Made by a program: the position numbers and the translations under genes. Source: Phaeacidiphilus oryzae TH49 (lineage in GTDB: Bacteria; Actinomycetota; Actinomycetes; Streptomycetales; Streptomycetaceae). Taken from it: 64,000 nt of DNA. The notes beneath the pieces are model-generated. The model saw nothing but the letters and a program-made list of their open reading frames with translations, was not told the DNA's origin and made no database searches. Positions 1 to 6,624 of the stretch are shown here, in pieces (positions within the stretch are counted from its first letter, which is position 1; the number at the start of each line of letters is the position of its first letter). The DNA lies in the NCBI RefSeq assembly GCF_000744815.1, contig NZ_JQMQ01000005.1:6033801-6097800 (forward strand), read 5' to 3'.

Positions 1-446
1 GCCAGCAGCAGCGGGTGTCGGACCGTCAGGCCGAAGGCGAGAACGCCGCACCCCACGATCAGCAGCTGCTGCGCCAGCAGCGCGGCGAAGACCGGCACCG
101 CCTTCCCGACCAGCAGCTCGGCCGCCCGCAGCGGCGCCGCCCGCAACCGGTCCCAGGTGCCGGCCAGCCGCTCGGTGAGGATCGCGCTCCCGGAGATGCT
201 GAGCGCCAGCAGCGAGAAGGTGACCAGCGTCCCGGCGACCGCCTGCTCGGTGCCGGCGCCGGGGCCCTGGGCGGCCAGGTAGAGCGGCCGGAGCAGGGTC
301 AGGAAGACCAGCGGGAGGACCATCCGGCTGAGCACCGGGCCGGGTTCGCGGACCATCAGCAGCAGGTTGTGCCGGATCAGCACCCCGGTCCGCAAGACCG
401 ACTCGAGGACCGGCTCGAGGACCGACTCAGGCAGCGGCGCCATCAT
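1..446 (-). CDS. ABC-2 type exporter permease, partial
   Basis: Membrane subunit of an ABC-2 (DrrB-like) exporter, reading out of the window. Only the first 148 or so residues are present. They show a short polar N-terminus followed by hydrophobic stretches and the sequence ILTERLAGTWDRLRAAPL, which matches the conserved cytoplasmic loop of ABC-2 permeases (E-R-x-x-G-T-x-x-x-L-R-x-x-P). Two adjacent ATG codons (at 446 and 443) are possible starts. Both overlap the end of the upstream ATPase gene, so the pair is translationally coupled. With its ATPase it probably exports a hydrophobic compound; the substrate is unknown. Confidence 0.8.
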   Translation of the reverse strand, partial: MMAPLPESVLEPVLESVLRTGVLIRHNLLLMVREPGPVLSRMVLPLVFLTLLRPLYLAAQGPGAGTEQAVAGTLVTFSLLALSISGSAILTERLAGTWDRLRAAPLRAAELLVGKAVPVFAALLAQQLLIVGCGVLAFGLTVRHPLLL

Positions 447-1320
447 CCGCCCTCTCCTCCTCCCTCTCCTCCTCCAACTGCCGGTAGAGGTCGTCGAGAT
501 CGGGCCGCCGGACGTCCACCGACGCCGGAGTGCGCCCGGTGGCCAGCAGCGCGGCCAGCTCGGCGCCGGGATCCCGGGTCCGCAGGCGGAGTTCGGGCTC
601 GGCCGGGTCGGCGAAGGTCACCCGTAGTTCGCCCGGCAGCTCCCGGGTCAGCTCCTGCTGCGAGCCCCGGGCGATCACCCGCCCGGCCCGGGCGAGCGCC
701 AAGGTGGCGTCCAGATCGACCAGTTCGGGCAGGTAGTGGGTGGTGTACAGGACGGCGGCTCCGGCCCGGGCGCGAGCCCGTACGGCGGCGAGCAGCGCCG
801 AGCGGGTCTCCGGGTCGGCTCCGGCGGTCGGCTCGTCCAACAGCAGGAGCGGCGGCCGGCCGACCATCGCGGTGGCCGCCTGCACCCGGCGCCGCTGACC
901 GCCGGAGAGGAGTCCCACCGGACGGTCGGCGAGCTCGCTGAGCTGCAACTCCTCCAGCACGGCGGCGATCTCGGCGTCCCGCCCTCGTCGTCCTCGCCCG
1001 CCTCCGGTGGACCCCGCCAGCCCGGCGAAGAGCCGGAGGTTCTGGCGTACGGACACGGTGGCGTAGAGGGACGGCTCCTGCGGCGCCACCCCCAGCAGCC
1101 GCCGGGCGGCCCGGCCGTCGCGCAGCGCGTCGACGCCGCCGATCCGGATCCGGCCCGCGTCGGGGCGGACCAGTCCGGTGACGGTCTCCACGAACGTGGT
1201 CTTCCCGGCGCCGTTGTGGCCGATCAGGCCCACGATCTCACCGGGTCGCACGGTCAGGTCGAAGCCGTCCAGAGCGCGCCGCCGGCCGTAGCGCTTGACC
1301 ACTCCTTCGGCGTTGAGCAT
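427..1320 (-). CDS. ABC exporter ATP-binding protein (DrrA-like)
   Basis: Nucleotide-binding subunit of the ABC-2 exporter, 297 residues. Visible motifs: Walker A GHNGAGKTT (about 34-42), Q-loop glutamine in APQEPSLY (about 81), signature LSGGQRRR (138-145), Walker B LLLLDEPTAG (158-167) and the switch histidine in TTHY (195). Length and the Gly/Arg-rich insertion near residue 105-114 fit the drug-exporter subfamily. It precedes and overlaps the permease. A TetR gene starts divergently 78 bp away across three GTATAC repeats, which suggests that the regulator represses the exporter. Substrate not predictable. Confidence 0.9.
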   Translation of the reverse strand: MLNAEGVVKRYGRRRALDGFDLTVRPGEIVGLIGHNGAGKTTFVETVTGLVRPDAGRIRIGGVDALRDGRAARRLLGVAPQEPSLYATVSVRQNLRLFAGLAGSTGGGRGRRGRDAEIAAVLEELQLSELADRPVGLLSGGQRRRVQAATAMVGRPPLLLLDEPTAGADPETRSALLAAVRARARAGAAVLYTTHYLPELVDLDATLALARAGRVIARGSQQELTRELPGELRVTFADPAEPELRLRTRDPGAELAALLATGRTPASVDVRRPDLDDLYRQLEEEREEERADDGAAA

Positions 1321-1366
1321 CGAGCCACCCCCTCAACCCTCTGTGCGAGCCGTTCTGTTCAACCAG

Positions 1367-1396
1367 GTATACGCTGTATACGTCTACACTGTATAC
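1367..1396. promoter_or_regulatory. Operator candidate: three GTATAC repeats
   Basis: The self-complementary hexamer GTATAC occurs at 1367-1372, 1376-1381 and 1391-1396, ending 2 bp before the TetR start codon. Such A/T-containing palindromes stand out in this GC-rich DNA. Their place between divergent ABC-exporter and TetR genes fits a TetR-family operator that controls both directions. That function is inferred. Confidence 0.65.
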
Positions 1397-1398
1397 CC

Positions 1399-2061
1399 AT
1401 GGTGGGACGACGGGAAGAGATCCTGGACGCCGCCCTGGCCGTCGCGGACGAGCAGGGGCTGGACGCGGTCTCCATGCGGGCCGTGGCCGATCGGGTCGGA
1501 GTGACACCGATGGCGCTGTATCGGCATGTCAGCGGGAAGGCCGAGCTGCTGGACGGCATGCTGGGCCGCCTCCTCGCGGCGCTGCTGCCGACCCCGACGA
1601 AGGCCGCGAACGCCGCTGACTCCCCGCCCGCCGGGTGGAAGGGGCGCCTTCGCGCGTTCGCCCTCGCCTTCCGGGAGGTGACGCGGCGACACCCGTGGTC
1701 CGCCCAGTTGCTCTTCTCGCGGCCGGCGGTGACCCCGGACGCGGTACGCGTCGTCGACCTGATCTACACCGCGCTGCTGGAGGCCGGCGTGCCGGAGTGC
1801 GAAGTGCCCCGCCTGGAGCGGATGGTGAGCACTTTCGTGATCGGCTTCACCGCCTCCGAGGCCTCCGGCCGCTTCGGCGCCGGAAGCCTCGACCCGCGCG
1901 GCCGCCGCGGCCGGCTGCCGGAGGGGGAACTCCCCGGCCATGGTGCGCTCGCCCACTGGCTGGACCGGCCCGTCGACTACGCCGCCGAGTTCGACGCCGA
2001 CCTGGCCGACATCACCCGGTTGATCGAGGCGACCGCCCGCCGCGCCGGTCCCGTAGCCTGA
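1399..2061 (+). CDS. TetR/AcrR family transcriptional regulator
   Basis: About 220 residues. The N-terminal 50 residues form the typical TetR helix-turn-helix: GRREEILDAALAVADEQG, then MRAVADRVGVTPMALYRHV, with the classical YRH/YxHF recognition helix. The rest is an all-helical ligand-binding domain of normal length. The ATG at 1399 is chosen because it starts at the usual distance before the first helix; the upstream in-frame extension is not gene-like. It lies divergent to the ABC-2 exporter with the GTATAC array between, so it is likely an autoregulated repressor of that exporter. Inducer unknown. Confidence 0.88.
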   Translation: MVGRREEILDAALAVADEQGLDAVSMRAVADRVGVTPMALYRHVSGKAELLDGMLGRLLAALLPTPTKAANAADSPPAGWKGRLRAFALAFREVTRRHPWSAQLLFSRPAVTPDAVRVVDLIYTALLEAGVPECEVPRLERMVSTFVIGFTASEASGRFGAGSLDPRGRRGRLPEGELPGHGALAHWLDRPVDYAAEFDADLADITRLIEATARRAGPVA

Positions 2062-2098
2062 CGCCGTCAGTCGTCCCGCATACGAGAGGCCGCCCGTC

Positions 2099-2860
2099 TT
2101 GTCCAGCCCGAGATCCGGTCCCGCCGCCGCCCCCACGCTCGCCCTTGCCGTCGCCCAGCCCAAGTGTGTGGCCCATGATGTGGCCGCCAATGCGATCGCC
2201 CATGCCGAGGCGGTGCGCGCGGCGGGGGCCCGGGTGGTGGTCTTTCCCGAGATGTCGCTGACCGGCTACGAGTTGGACGCGGAGCCGGTCGCCCCCGGCG
2301 ACGAGCGGTTGCGCCCGCTGATCACCGCCTGCGCGGAGACCGGCACGCTGGCCCTGGCCGGTGCCCCGGTACTGCCGGGCCCGCGGATCGGCGTCCTCGC
2401 CGTGGACGGCGGCGGGGCACGCGTCGCCTACGGGAAGGTCCACCTCCACGACTCCGAGGCGGTCCGCTTCCGGGCCGGTGGGTACGCGGTGGTCGAGGTC
2501 GACGGCTGGCGCCTCGGCCTGGCCGTCTGCCGGGACACCGGGTTCCCCGAACACGCCGCCGTAACGGCCGCGTTGGGCAACGACGCCGGGGCCGCGGTCC
2601 GCACCGGCATCGACGCCTACGTGGCCGGCGTCGTCCATGCCGAGCACGAGTCCGGGCTGCACGGCGAGCGGGCCCGCCGGGTGGCCGCCGACCACGGCGT
2701 CTGGGCCGCCACCGCCGCCTTCGCCGGGCCCACCGGCGGCGGCTTCGCCCGCACCTCGGGCCGGTCCGGCATCTGGTCCCCCGGGGGCGACCTCGTCGCC
2801 GAGGCCGGGCCGGACGCCGGCGATCTGGCCCGGGCGGTCCTCACCAGGCCGTCGTCCTGA
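2099..2860 (+). CDS. Carbon-nitrogen hydrolase (nitrilase superfamily)
   Basis: Cytosolic amidase/nitrilase-fold enzyme of 253 residues that would hydrolyse a non-peptide C-N bond. The Glu-Lys-Cys triad is readable: E51 in FPEMSLTGYE, K113 in YGKVHLHD and C144 in LAVCRDTGFPEH. The start used is TTG at 2099, because the first strand (LALAVAQ) must be kept and a purine-rich GAGAGG lies about 10 bases upstream; no ATG or GTG serves equally well. It follows the TetR gene by 37 bp but has no obvious link to the exporter. Substrate not predictable; short length argues for an omega-amidase-like or uncharacterised branch. Confidence 0.85.
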   Translation: MSSPRSGPAAAPTLALAVAQPKCVAHDVAANAIAHAEAVRAAGARVVVFPEMSLTGYELDAEPVAPGDERLRPLITACAETGTLALAGAPVLPGPRIGVLAVDGGGARVAYGKVHLHDSEAVRFRAGGYAVVEVDGWRLGLAVCRDTGFPEHAAVTAALGNDAGAAVRTGIDAYVAGVVHAEHESGLHGERARRVAADHGVWAATAAFAGPTGGGFARTSGRSGIWSPGGDLVAEAGPDAGDLARAVLTRPSS

Positions 2861-2899
2861 CCTTCGCGGCCGGCCGGGCTGAGCCGCCGGCTCAGCCGC

Positions 2900-2938
2900 A
2901 GGCCCTCTCCCCGGCTCAGCCGGCCGGGGAGAGGGCCT
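2900..2938. terminator. Bidirectional intrinsic hairpin
   Basis: A perfect 16-bp inverted repeat (2900-2915 with 2923-2938) with a 7-base loop lies between the converging nitrilase and glutaredoxin genes. It overlaps the last codons and stop of the minus-strand gene. No T-tract is present, as is usual for actinomycete terminators. Confidence 0.8.
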
Positions 2939-3188
2939 CCGGGGCGAACTCCCGGACGGTCTCCAGGAGGAGGCGCTTGCTCGGGTTGACGAGTGGCACC
3001 CCCGCCACGGTCACCGTGGGCACCGTCTCGTTCCCGTCGGCGACCGTGCGGACGAAGGCCGCCGCGTCCGGGTTCCTGCGGATGTCCACCTTGGTGTAGC
3101 GCAGCCGGGTGAACTTCAGGCGCAGCAGGAGGTCCAGGCAGAACACGCAGTCCGGCCTCCAGTAGATGACGACGCCGTCCTGTCCCAT
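2916..3188 (-). CDS. Mycoredoxin/glutaredoxin-like protein
   Basis: A 90-residue thioredoxin-fold protein with redox motif CVFC in YWRPDCVFCLDLL near the N-terminus and the conserved cis-Pro motif TVPTV near residue 60. Mycoredoxins reduce mycothiol mixed disulfides in actinobacteria; the W-R-P-x-C-x-x-C context is typical of that group. The ATG at 3188 is preferred over a longer frame from 3254 because GGGGGAGAACG stands just before it. The upstream region contains two copies of a palindrome shared with the divergent Clp-N/HTH regulator, suggesting joint control, perhaps a stress response. Confidence 0.82.
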   Translation of the reverse strand: MGQDGVVIYWRPDCVFCLDLLLRLKFTRLRYTKVDIRRNPDAAAFVRTVADGNETVPTVTVAGVPLVNPSKRLLLETVREFAPEALSPAG

Positions 3189-3249
3189 CGTTCTCCCCCT
3201 CGTGGCGGTGGCCGGTCGCTCGATCATAGGCGCGGGGAGGGAGACAGTC

Positions 3250-3295
3250 GTCAACCGGCGGTTGACGGACCCGGCATCGTCAACCTAAGGTTGAC
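3250..3295. promoter_or_regulatory. Paired operator GTCAACC-N3-GGTTGAC
   Basis: Two copies of the same 17-bp inverted repeat, at 3250-3266 (spacer GGC) and 3279-3295 (spacer TAA), are 29 bp apart. The second ends 2 bp before the ATG of the Clp-N/HTH gene. Conservation of both 7-bp arms with different spacers strongly suggests a protein-binding site; the adjacent regulator is the obvious candidate. Spacing near three helical turns would place both sites on one DNA face. Confidence 0.78.
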
Positions 3296-3297
3296 GC

Positions 3298-4077
3298 ATG
3301 GATCAGTTCCCGGTTTCTCTCGACAACCTCATCGCCTTCGTGCGCGCGATCCACCCGGAGGGCGACCCGCTCGCCCACCTCGGGGACGCGATGCGCGTCT
3401 CCAGCCGCCTCGAGGACCAGGGCGACGCCCTGATCGGCCACTTCGTCGACCAGGCCCGGCGCTCGGGCGCCTCCTGGACCCAGATCGGCGAGAGGATGGG
3501 GGTCTCCAAGCAGGCCGCCCAGAAGCGCTTCGTGGCACGCGCCGACGAGCTCGTCCCCGGGGGTGCGGGGAAGATGTTCGGCCGGTTCGCCCCGCGGGCC
3601 CGCAACGCTCTGGTCGCCGCCCGCCGGATCGCTGCCGGCGACGGCCCGGACTCGCCGGTGCAGCCCCGGCACGTGGTCGCCGGGCTGCTGACCGAGCCCG
3701 AGGGGATCGCCGCCCGTGCGGTCCACCAACTCGGCGTCTCGGAAGGGCAGTTGCTCGACGCCCTGGGCCTCCCGGCGGACGCCGTGACCCGGGGGGCCGA
3801 CACCGCCACGCCGGTGGACATCAGCTCCGCCGCCGTCCACTTCGACACCGAGTCCAAGCAGACCCTCAGCCGGACCCTCAATGTGGCACTGCACTTCGGC
3901 CACAACTACATCGGCACCGAGCATCTGCTCCTCGCGCTGGCCGCCGAGGGATCGGCCAGTGGGCCGCTGCACTCCCTCGGCCTCGACGTCGACCGGCTCC
4001 GCCCGTGGATCACCGCCGAGGTGGAGCGGATCGCCGAGGCGAGGAAGGGGGAGCAGCGCCCGCCGGCCCAGGCCTGA
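3298..4077 (+). CDS. HTH regulator with Clp N-terminal repeat domain
   Basis: A 259-residue protein that joins a DNA-binding helix-turn-helix (about 59-82: SWTQIGERMGVSKQAAQKRF) to two Clp-N repeats (about 96-160 and 184-250, each with the R-H-x-x-x-G-L-L or T-E-H-L-L-L-A-L signature). Clp-N repeats are the substrate/adaptor-binding lobes of ClpA/ClpC ATPases, but no ATPase domain is present. The protein could therefore sense or recruit the Clp machinery, or unfolded proteins, while bound to DNA. A paired palindrome abuts its start codon, implying autoregulation, and is shared with the mycoredoxin-like gene. The exact function of this family is unknown to me. Confidence 0.85.
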   Translation: MDQFPVSLDNLIAFVRAIHPEGDPLAHLGDAMRVSSRLEDQGDALIGHFVDQARRSGASWTQIGERMGVSKQAAQKRFVARADELVPGGAGKMFGRFAPRARNALVAARRIAAGDGPDSPVQPRHVVAGLLTEPEGIAARAVHQLGVSEGQLLDALGLPADAVTRGADTATPVDISSAAVHFDTESKQTLSRTLNVALHFGHNYIGTEHLLLALAAEGSASGPLHSLGLDVDRLRPWITAEVERIAEARKGEQRPPAQA

Positions 4078-4086
4078 GGGTGGGGA

Positions 4087-4130
4087 CCCGAGCGCGGGGA
4101 CCTGAGCGCGGGAGCCTGAGCGCGCGGGAG
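4087..4130. repeat. Short imperfect tandem repeat
   Basis: About three copies of a 14-15 bp unit based on CCTGAGCGCGGGGA lie in the 91-bp gap between the converging Clp-N/HTH and GNAT genes. No function is apparent. Confidence 0.6.
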
Positions 4131-4168
4131 GCGCGCCCGGTCGGCGACAGTCCGCCGGCCGCCGTCGG

Positions 4169-4735
4169 TCAACCGGCCTCGCCGTGCCCCCAGATGAGGC
4201 AGTCGTGGCGGAGGTCCAGCGCCGGGTCCTGGTGGATCCAGGACCGGCAGTGCCGGGGGAGCCGGGTCTCGTAGCGGTAGCCGGCCCTGGCGGCCAGCCG
4301 CTGGGAGGCCGCGTTCTCCGGTGCGATCTCCAGCCACAGCCGGCGGAGCCCCGCCTCCTCGTGGGCCCACCGGGTCAGCGCCCGCACCGCCCGCAGGGCG
4401 ATCCCCTGCCGGCGGCTCTCCGGCCGTACCCAGTAGGCGAGTTCGGCGCCGGTCGGCGGGCCGCCGGGGATCGCGGGCGGGTCCGGCATCAGGCCGATCG
4501 CCGCGAGCAGCCGTCCGTCCTGGACCACGCCGTAGGAGACCTGCCCGCCTGCGGCCGACTCCCATTCCGCCAAGGCGGCCTGAGCTGACGTCAGGTCGTA
4601 CGGCCCGATCGGGCGCGCTCCCCAGAGGGACCGCGCCCGCTCCTGTCCCGTCGCTTCGACCAGGAGAGGGGCGTCCCCGGACCGCAGGGTGCGCAGCCTG
4701 GACCCGCCGAGCGCCAGATCCAGGTCGAGATCCAT
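4169..4735 (-). CDS. GNAT family N-acetyltransferase (RimJ/RimL type)
   Basis: A 188-residue acetyl-CoA-dependent acyltransferase. It begins with the RimJ/RimL-like opening (RLRTLRSGDAPLLVEA), contains the acetyl-CoA pyrophosphate-binding segment ESRRQGIALRAVRAL (about 110-124) and the later motif EIAPENAASQRLAARAGYRYE, both standard for this group. Substrates in the family range from ribosomal protein N-termini to aminoglycosides and other amines, and nothing here decides between them. It is co-directional with the XRE gene 23 bp upstream, possibly in one transcript. Confidence 0.85.
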   Translation of the reverse strand: MDLDLDLALGGSRLRTLRSGDAPLLVEATGQERARSLWGARPIGPYDLTSAQAALAEWESAAGGQVSYGVVQDGRLLAAIGLMPDPPAIPGGPPTGAELAYWVRPESRRQGIALRAVRALTRWAHEEAGLRRLWLEIAPENAASQRLAARAGYRYETRLPRHCRSWIHQDPALDLRHDCLIWGHGEAG

Positions 4736-4758
4736 GGCTCCAGGTTACGAGCCCGGGC

Positions 4759-5040
4759 TCAGGCCGTGAGTGCCGCGTCGCCGCCGGTCCAGTCCGGGGT
4801 CTCCGCGCAGGCCGCGAGCAGCTCGTCCAGGGACAGTCCCAGGGCGGTGGCCAGGGCCGCGATGGTGAAGAAGGCCGGGGTGGGGGCCCGGCCGGTCTCG
4901 ATCTTGCGGAGGGTCTCCGCGGAGACGCCGGCCGCCGCGGCGATCTCGACCATGCTGCGCTCGCCGCGTGCCCGGCGCAGCAGCGCCCCCAGGCGTTCGC
5001 CGCGTCGCCGCTCTTCCGGGGTCAGAGGGGTTCGCACCAT
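4759..5040 (-). CDS. XRE family helix-turn-helix regulator
   Basis: A 93-residue DNA-binding protein. The Xre/Cro helix-turn-helix spans about residues 15-70: LGALLRRARGERSMVEIAAA, AGVSAETLRKIETGRAPTPAFFTIAALATALGLSL. The ATG at 5040 is preferred; a longer frame upstream would run through the promoter palindrome. It is divergent from the methionine aminopeptidase gene, with 64 bp between starts and an ATACCGGTAT palindrome in the gap. It probably controls itself and the peptidase. The C-terminal tail (CAETPDWTGGDAALTA) has no recognised domain. Confidence 0.85.
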   Translation of the reverse strand: MVRTPLTPEERRRGERLGALLRRARGERSMVEIAAAAGVSAETLRKIETGRAPTPAFFTIAALATALGLSLDELLAACAETPDWTGGDAALTA

Positions 5041-5051
5041 GAGCGTGATAC

Positions 5052-5065
5052 TAATACCGGTATAA
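5052..5065. promoter_or_regulatory. Operator candidate ATACCGGTAT
   Basis: A perfect 10-bp palindrome ATACCGGTAT (5054-5063), nearly symmetric over 14 bp (TAATACCGGTATAA), lies between the divergent XRE and methionine aminopeptidase starts, in the only A/T-rich stretch of the gap. It may overlap the -10 regions of both promoters. Assignment to the XRE protein is inferred. Confidence 0.62.
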
Positions 5066-5104
5066 GAATTGGTTCCCTGTGCGGTGGGCTGAGGAGCGGA
5101 AGAC

Positions 5105-5872
5105 ATGGTGGAGATCAAGACCGAACCGGCGCTGGACGCGATGCGGGAGGCCGGGCGTGTCGTGGCCGGTGCGCTGGCGGCGGCGCAGCAGGCGGCCGCC
5201 GTCGGGGTCTCGCTGCGCGAGCTGGACCAGGCCGCCCGGGCCGTCCTGGACGAGGCCGGCGCCCGCTCGCCGTTCCTCGGCTACCGCCCGCACTTCGCCC
5301 CCACCCCCTTCCCCGCGGTGATCTGCGCCTCGGTCAACGACGCCGTCGTCCACGGCATCCCGACCGACTACCGGCTCCGCGACGGCGACCTGGTCAGCAT
5401 CGACTGCGGCGCCGAACTCGACGGCTGGACCGGTGACGCCGCGATCAGCTTCACCGTCGGCACCCCGCGCCCCGCCGACCTGGCGCTGATCGACGCCACC
5501 CGCCGGGCGCTGGAGGCCGGCATCGCCGCCGCCCGGCCCGGAAACCGGATCGGCGACATCTCGCACGCCATCGGCGCCGTCGCCCGCGCCGCCCGGTGCG
5601 GCATGCCCGCCGACTTCGGCGGCCACGGCATCGGCCGCCGGATGCACGAGGACCCCGGCGTGCCCAACCGCGGCCGCCCCGGCCGTGGCCTCCCCCTCCG
5701 CCCCGGGATGGCGCTCGCCATCGAACCGATGCTGATGGCGGGCGGCCGCGACGCCTACCGCACCGACCCGGACGGCTGGACGCTGCGCACCACCGACGGC
5801 AGCCGGGCCGCGCACATCGAGCACACCGTCGCCGTCACCGAGGAAGGGCCGCGCGTCCTCACCCTGCCGTGA
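5105..5872 (+). CDS. map: Type I methionine aminopeptidase
   Basis: Removes the N-terminal methionine from nascent proteins; 255 residues, the usual length for a type Ia/Ib enzyme without an SH3-linker extension. The five metal ligands are all present: D100 (VSIDCG), D111 (TGDAA), H174 ([11 protein letters not shown]), E207 (LAIEPM) and E239 ([12 protein letters not shown]). H83 in VVHGIP also matches. Because it is paired with its own divergent XRE regulator instead of sitting in the secY-adk ribosomal cluster, it is probably an accessory, conditionally expressed copy. The downstream DUF1275 gene follows after 26 bp. Confidence 0.92.
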   Translation: MVEIKTEPALDAMREAGRVVAGALAAAQQAAAVGVSLRELDQAARAVLDEAGARSPFLGYRPHFAPTPFPAVICASVNDAVVHGIPTDYRLRDGDLVSIDCGAELDGWTGDAAISFTVGTPRPADLALIDATRRALEAGIAAARPGNRIGDISHAIGAVARAARCGMPADFGGHGIGRRMHEDPGVPNRGRPGRGLPLRPGMALAIEPMLMAGGRDAYRTDPDGWTLRTTDGSRAAHIEHTVAVTEEGPRVLTLP

Positions 5873-5898
5873 GGCGGCCCGGCACTAGGCTGACCAGG

Positions 5899-6624
5899 GT
5901 GGCGCAGCAGCAGCATCCCGAGACCGCCCCGCAGCCCGGTGTCCGGCCCCCGGCGACGACCCCCCTGCTCGCCGTCGCGCTGGCCTACCTCACCTTCCTC
6001 AGCGGCTTCCTGGACGCCGTCAGCTATCTCGGCCTCGGGCGGGTCTTCACCGCGAACATGACCGGGAACGTGGTGGTCCTGGGGTTCGCCGCCGGGGGAG
6101 CGCCCGGGTTCTCGGTGCCCGGCACGGCGATCTCCGCCGGCGGCTTCCTCCTCGGCGCCGCGCTCGGCGGGCGGCTGGTCAGGCACCGGGGCCCGGCCCC
6201 GCGCTGGATGGACGCGGCGATCGCGGTGGAGGCGGCGGGCACGGCCCTGGGCGGGGCCTTCGAACTCCTCGGCCTCTCCCACTACCTGACCATCCTGGTG
6301 CTGGCCCTCGCGATGGGCTGCCGCAACGCGGCGGTGCGCAGCCTCGGCGTCGCCGACGTGACCACCACCGTGCTGACCGGAACCCTGACCTCCATCGCCG
6401 CCGACTCCCGGCTGGCCGGCGGCGGCAGCACCAGGCTCCCGCGCCGGGTGGGCTCGGTGCTGGCGATGCTGCTCGGCGCCATGGCGGGGGCGTATCTGCT
6501 GCGGACCAGCTCGGTCGCGGTCTGCCTGCTGGCGGCCGCGGCCGCGGACCTCGTTCTGCTGTTCGCGTATATCGCGCGAAACGGATGGCGTCCGGCGGCC
6601 GCGGCTGCCCAGGATGAGCCATGA
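5899..6624 (+). CDS. DUF1275 (YoaK) family membrane protein
   Basis: A 241-residue integral membrane protein with about six hydrophobic segments. The family signatures are visible: AYLTFLSGFLDAVSYLGLGR, then VFTANMTGNVVVLGFA and later LALAMGCRNAAVRSLGVADVTTTVLTGTLT. The family has no established function; a transport role is often assumed. The GTG at 5899 is taken as start because it leaves a short polar N-terminus before the first membrane segment. The stop overlaps the ATG of the next gene by 4 bases, so both are translationally coupled. Confidence 0.85.
   Translation: MAQQQHPETAPQPGVRPPATTPLLAVALAYLTFLSGFLDAVSYLGLGRVFTANMTGNVVVLGFAAGGAPGFSVPGTAISAGGFLLGAALGGRLVRHRGPAPRWMDAAIAVEAAGTALGGAFELLGLSHYLTILVLALAMGCRNAAVRSLGVADVTTTVLTGTLTSIAADSRLAGGGSTRLPRRVGSVLAMLLGAMAGAYLLRTSSVAVCLLAAAAADLVLLFAYIARNGWRPAAAAAQDEP

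Noticed and set aside
15-941. Long plus-strand frame rich in Arg, Gln and Gly
   Set aside because: It is antisense to the ABC permease and ATPase genes, which carry clear motifs; the composition is that of a GC-rich shadow.
3303-3905. Minus-strand frame of 200 codons opposite the Clp-N/HTH gene
   Set aside because: Shadow of a gene with two domains and a well-placed start; product is Ser/Arg-rich.
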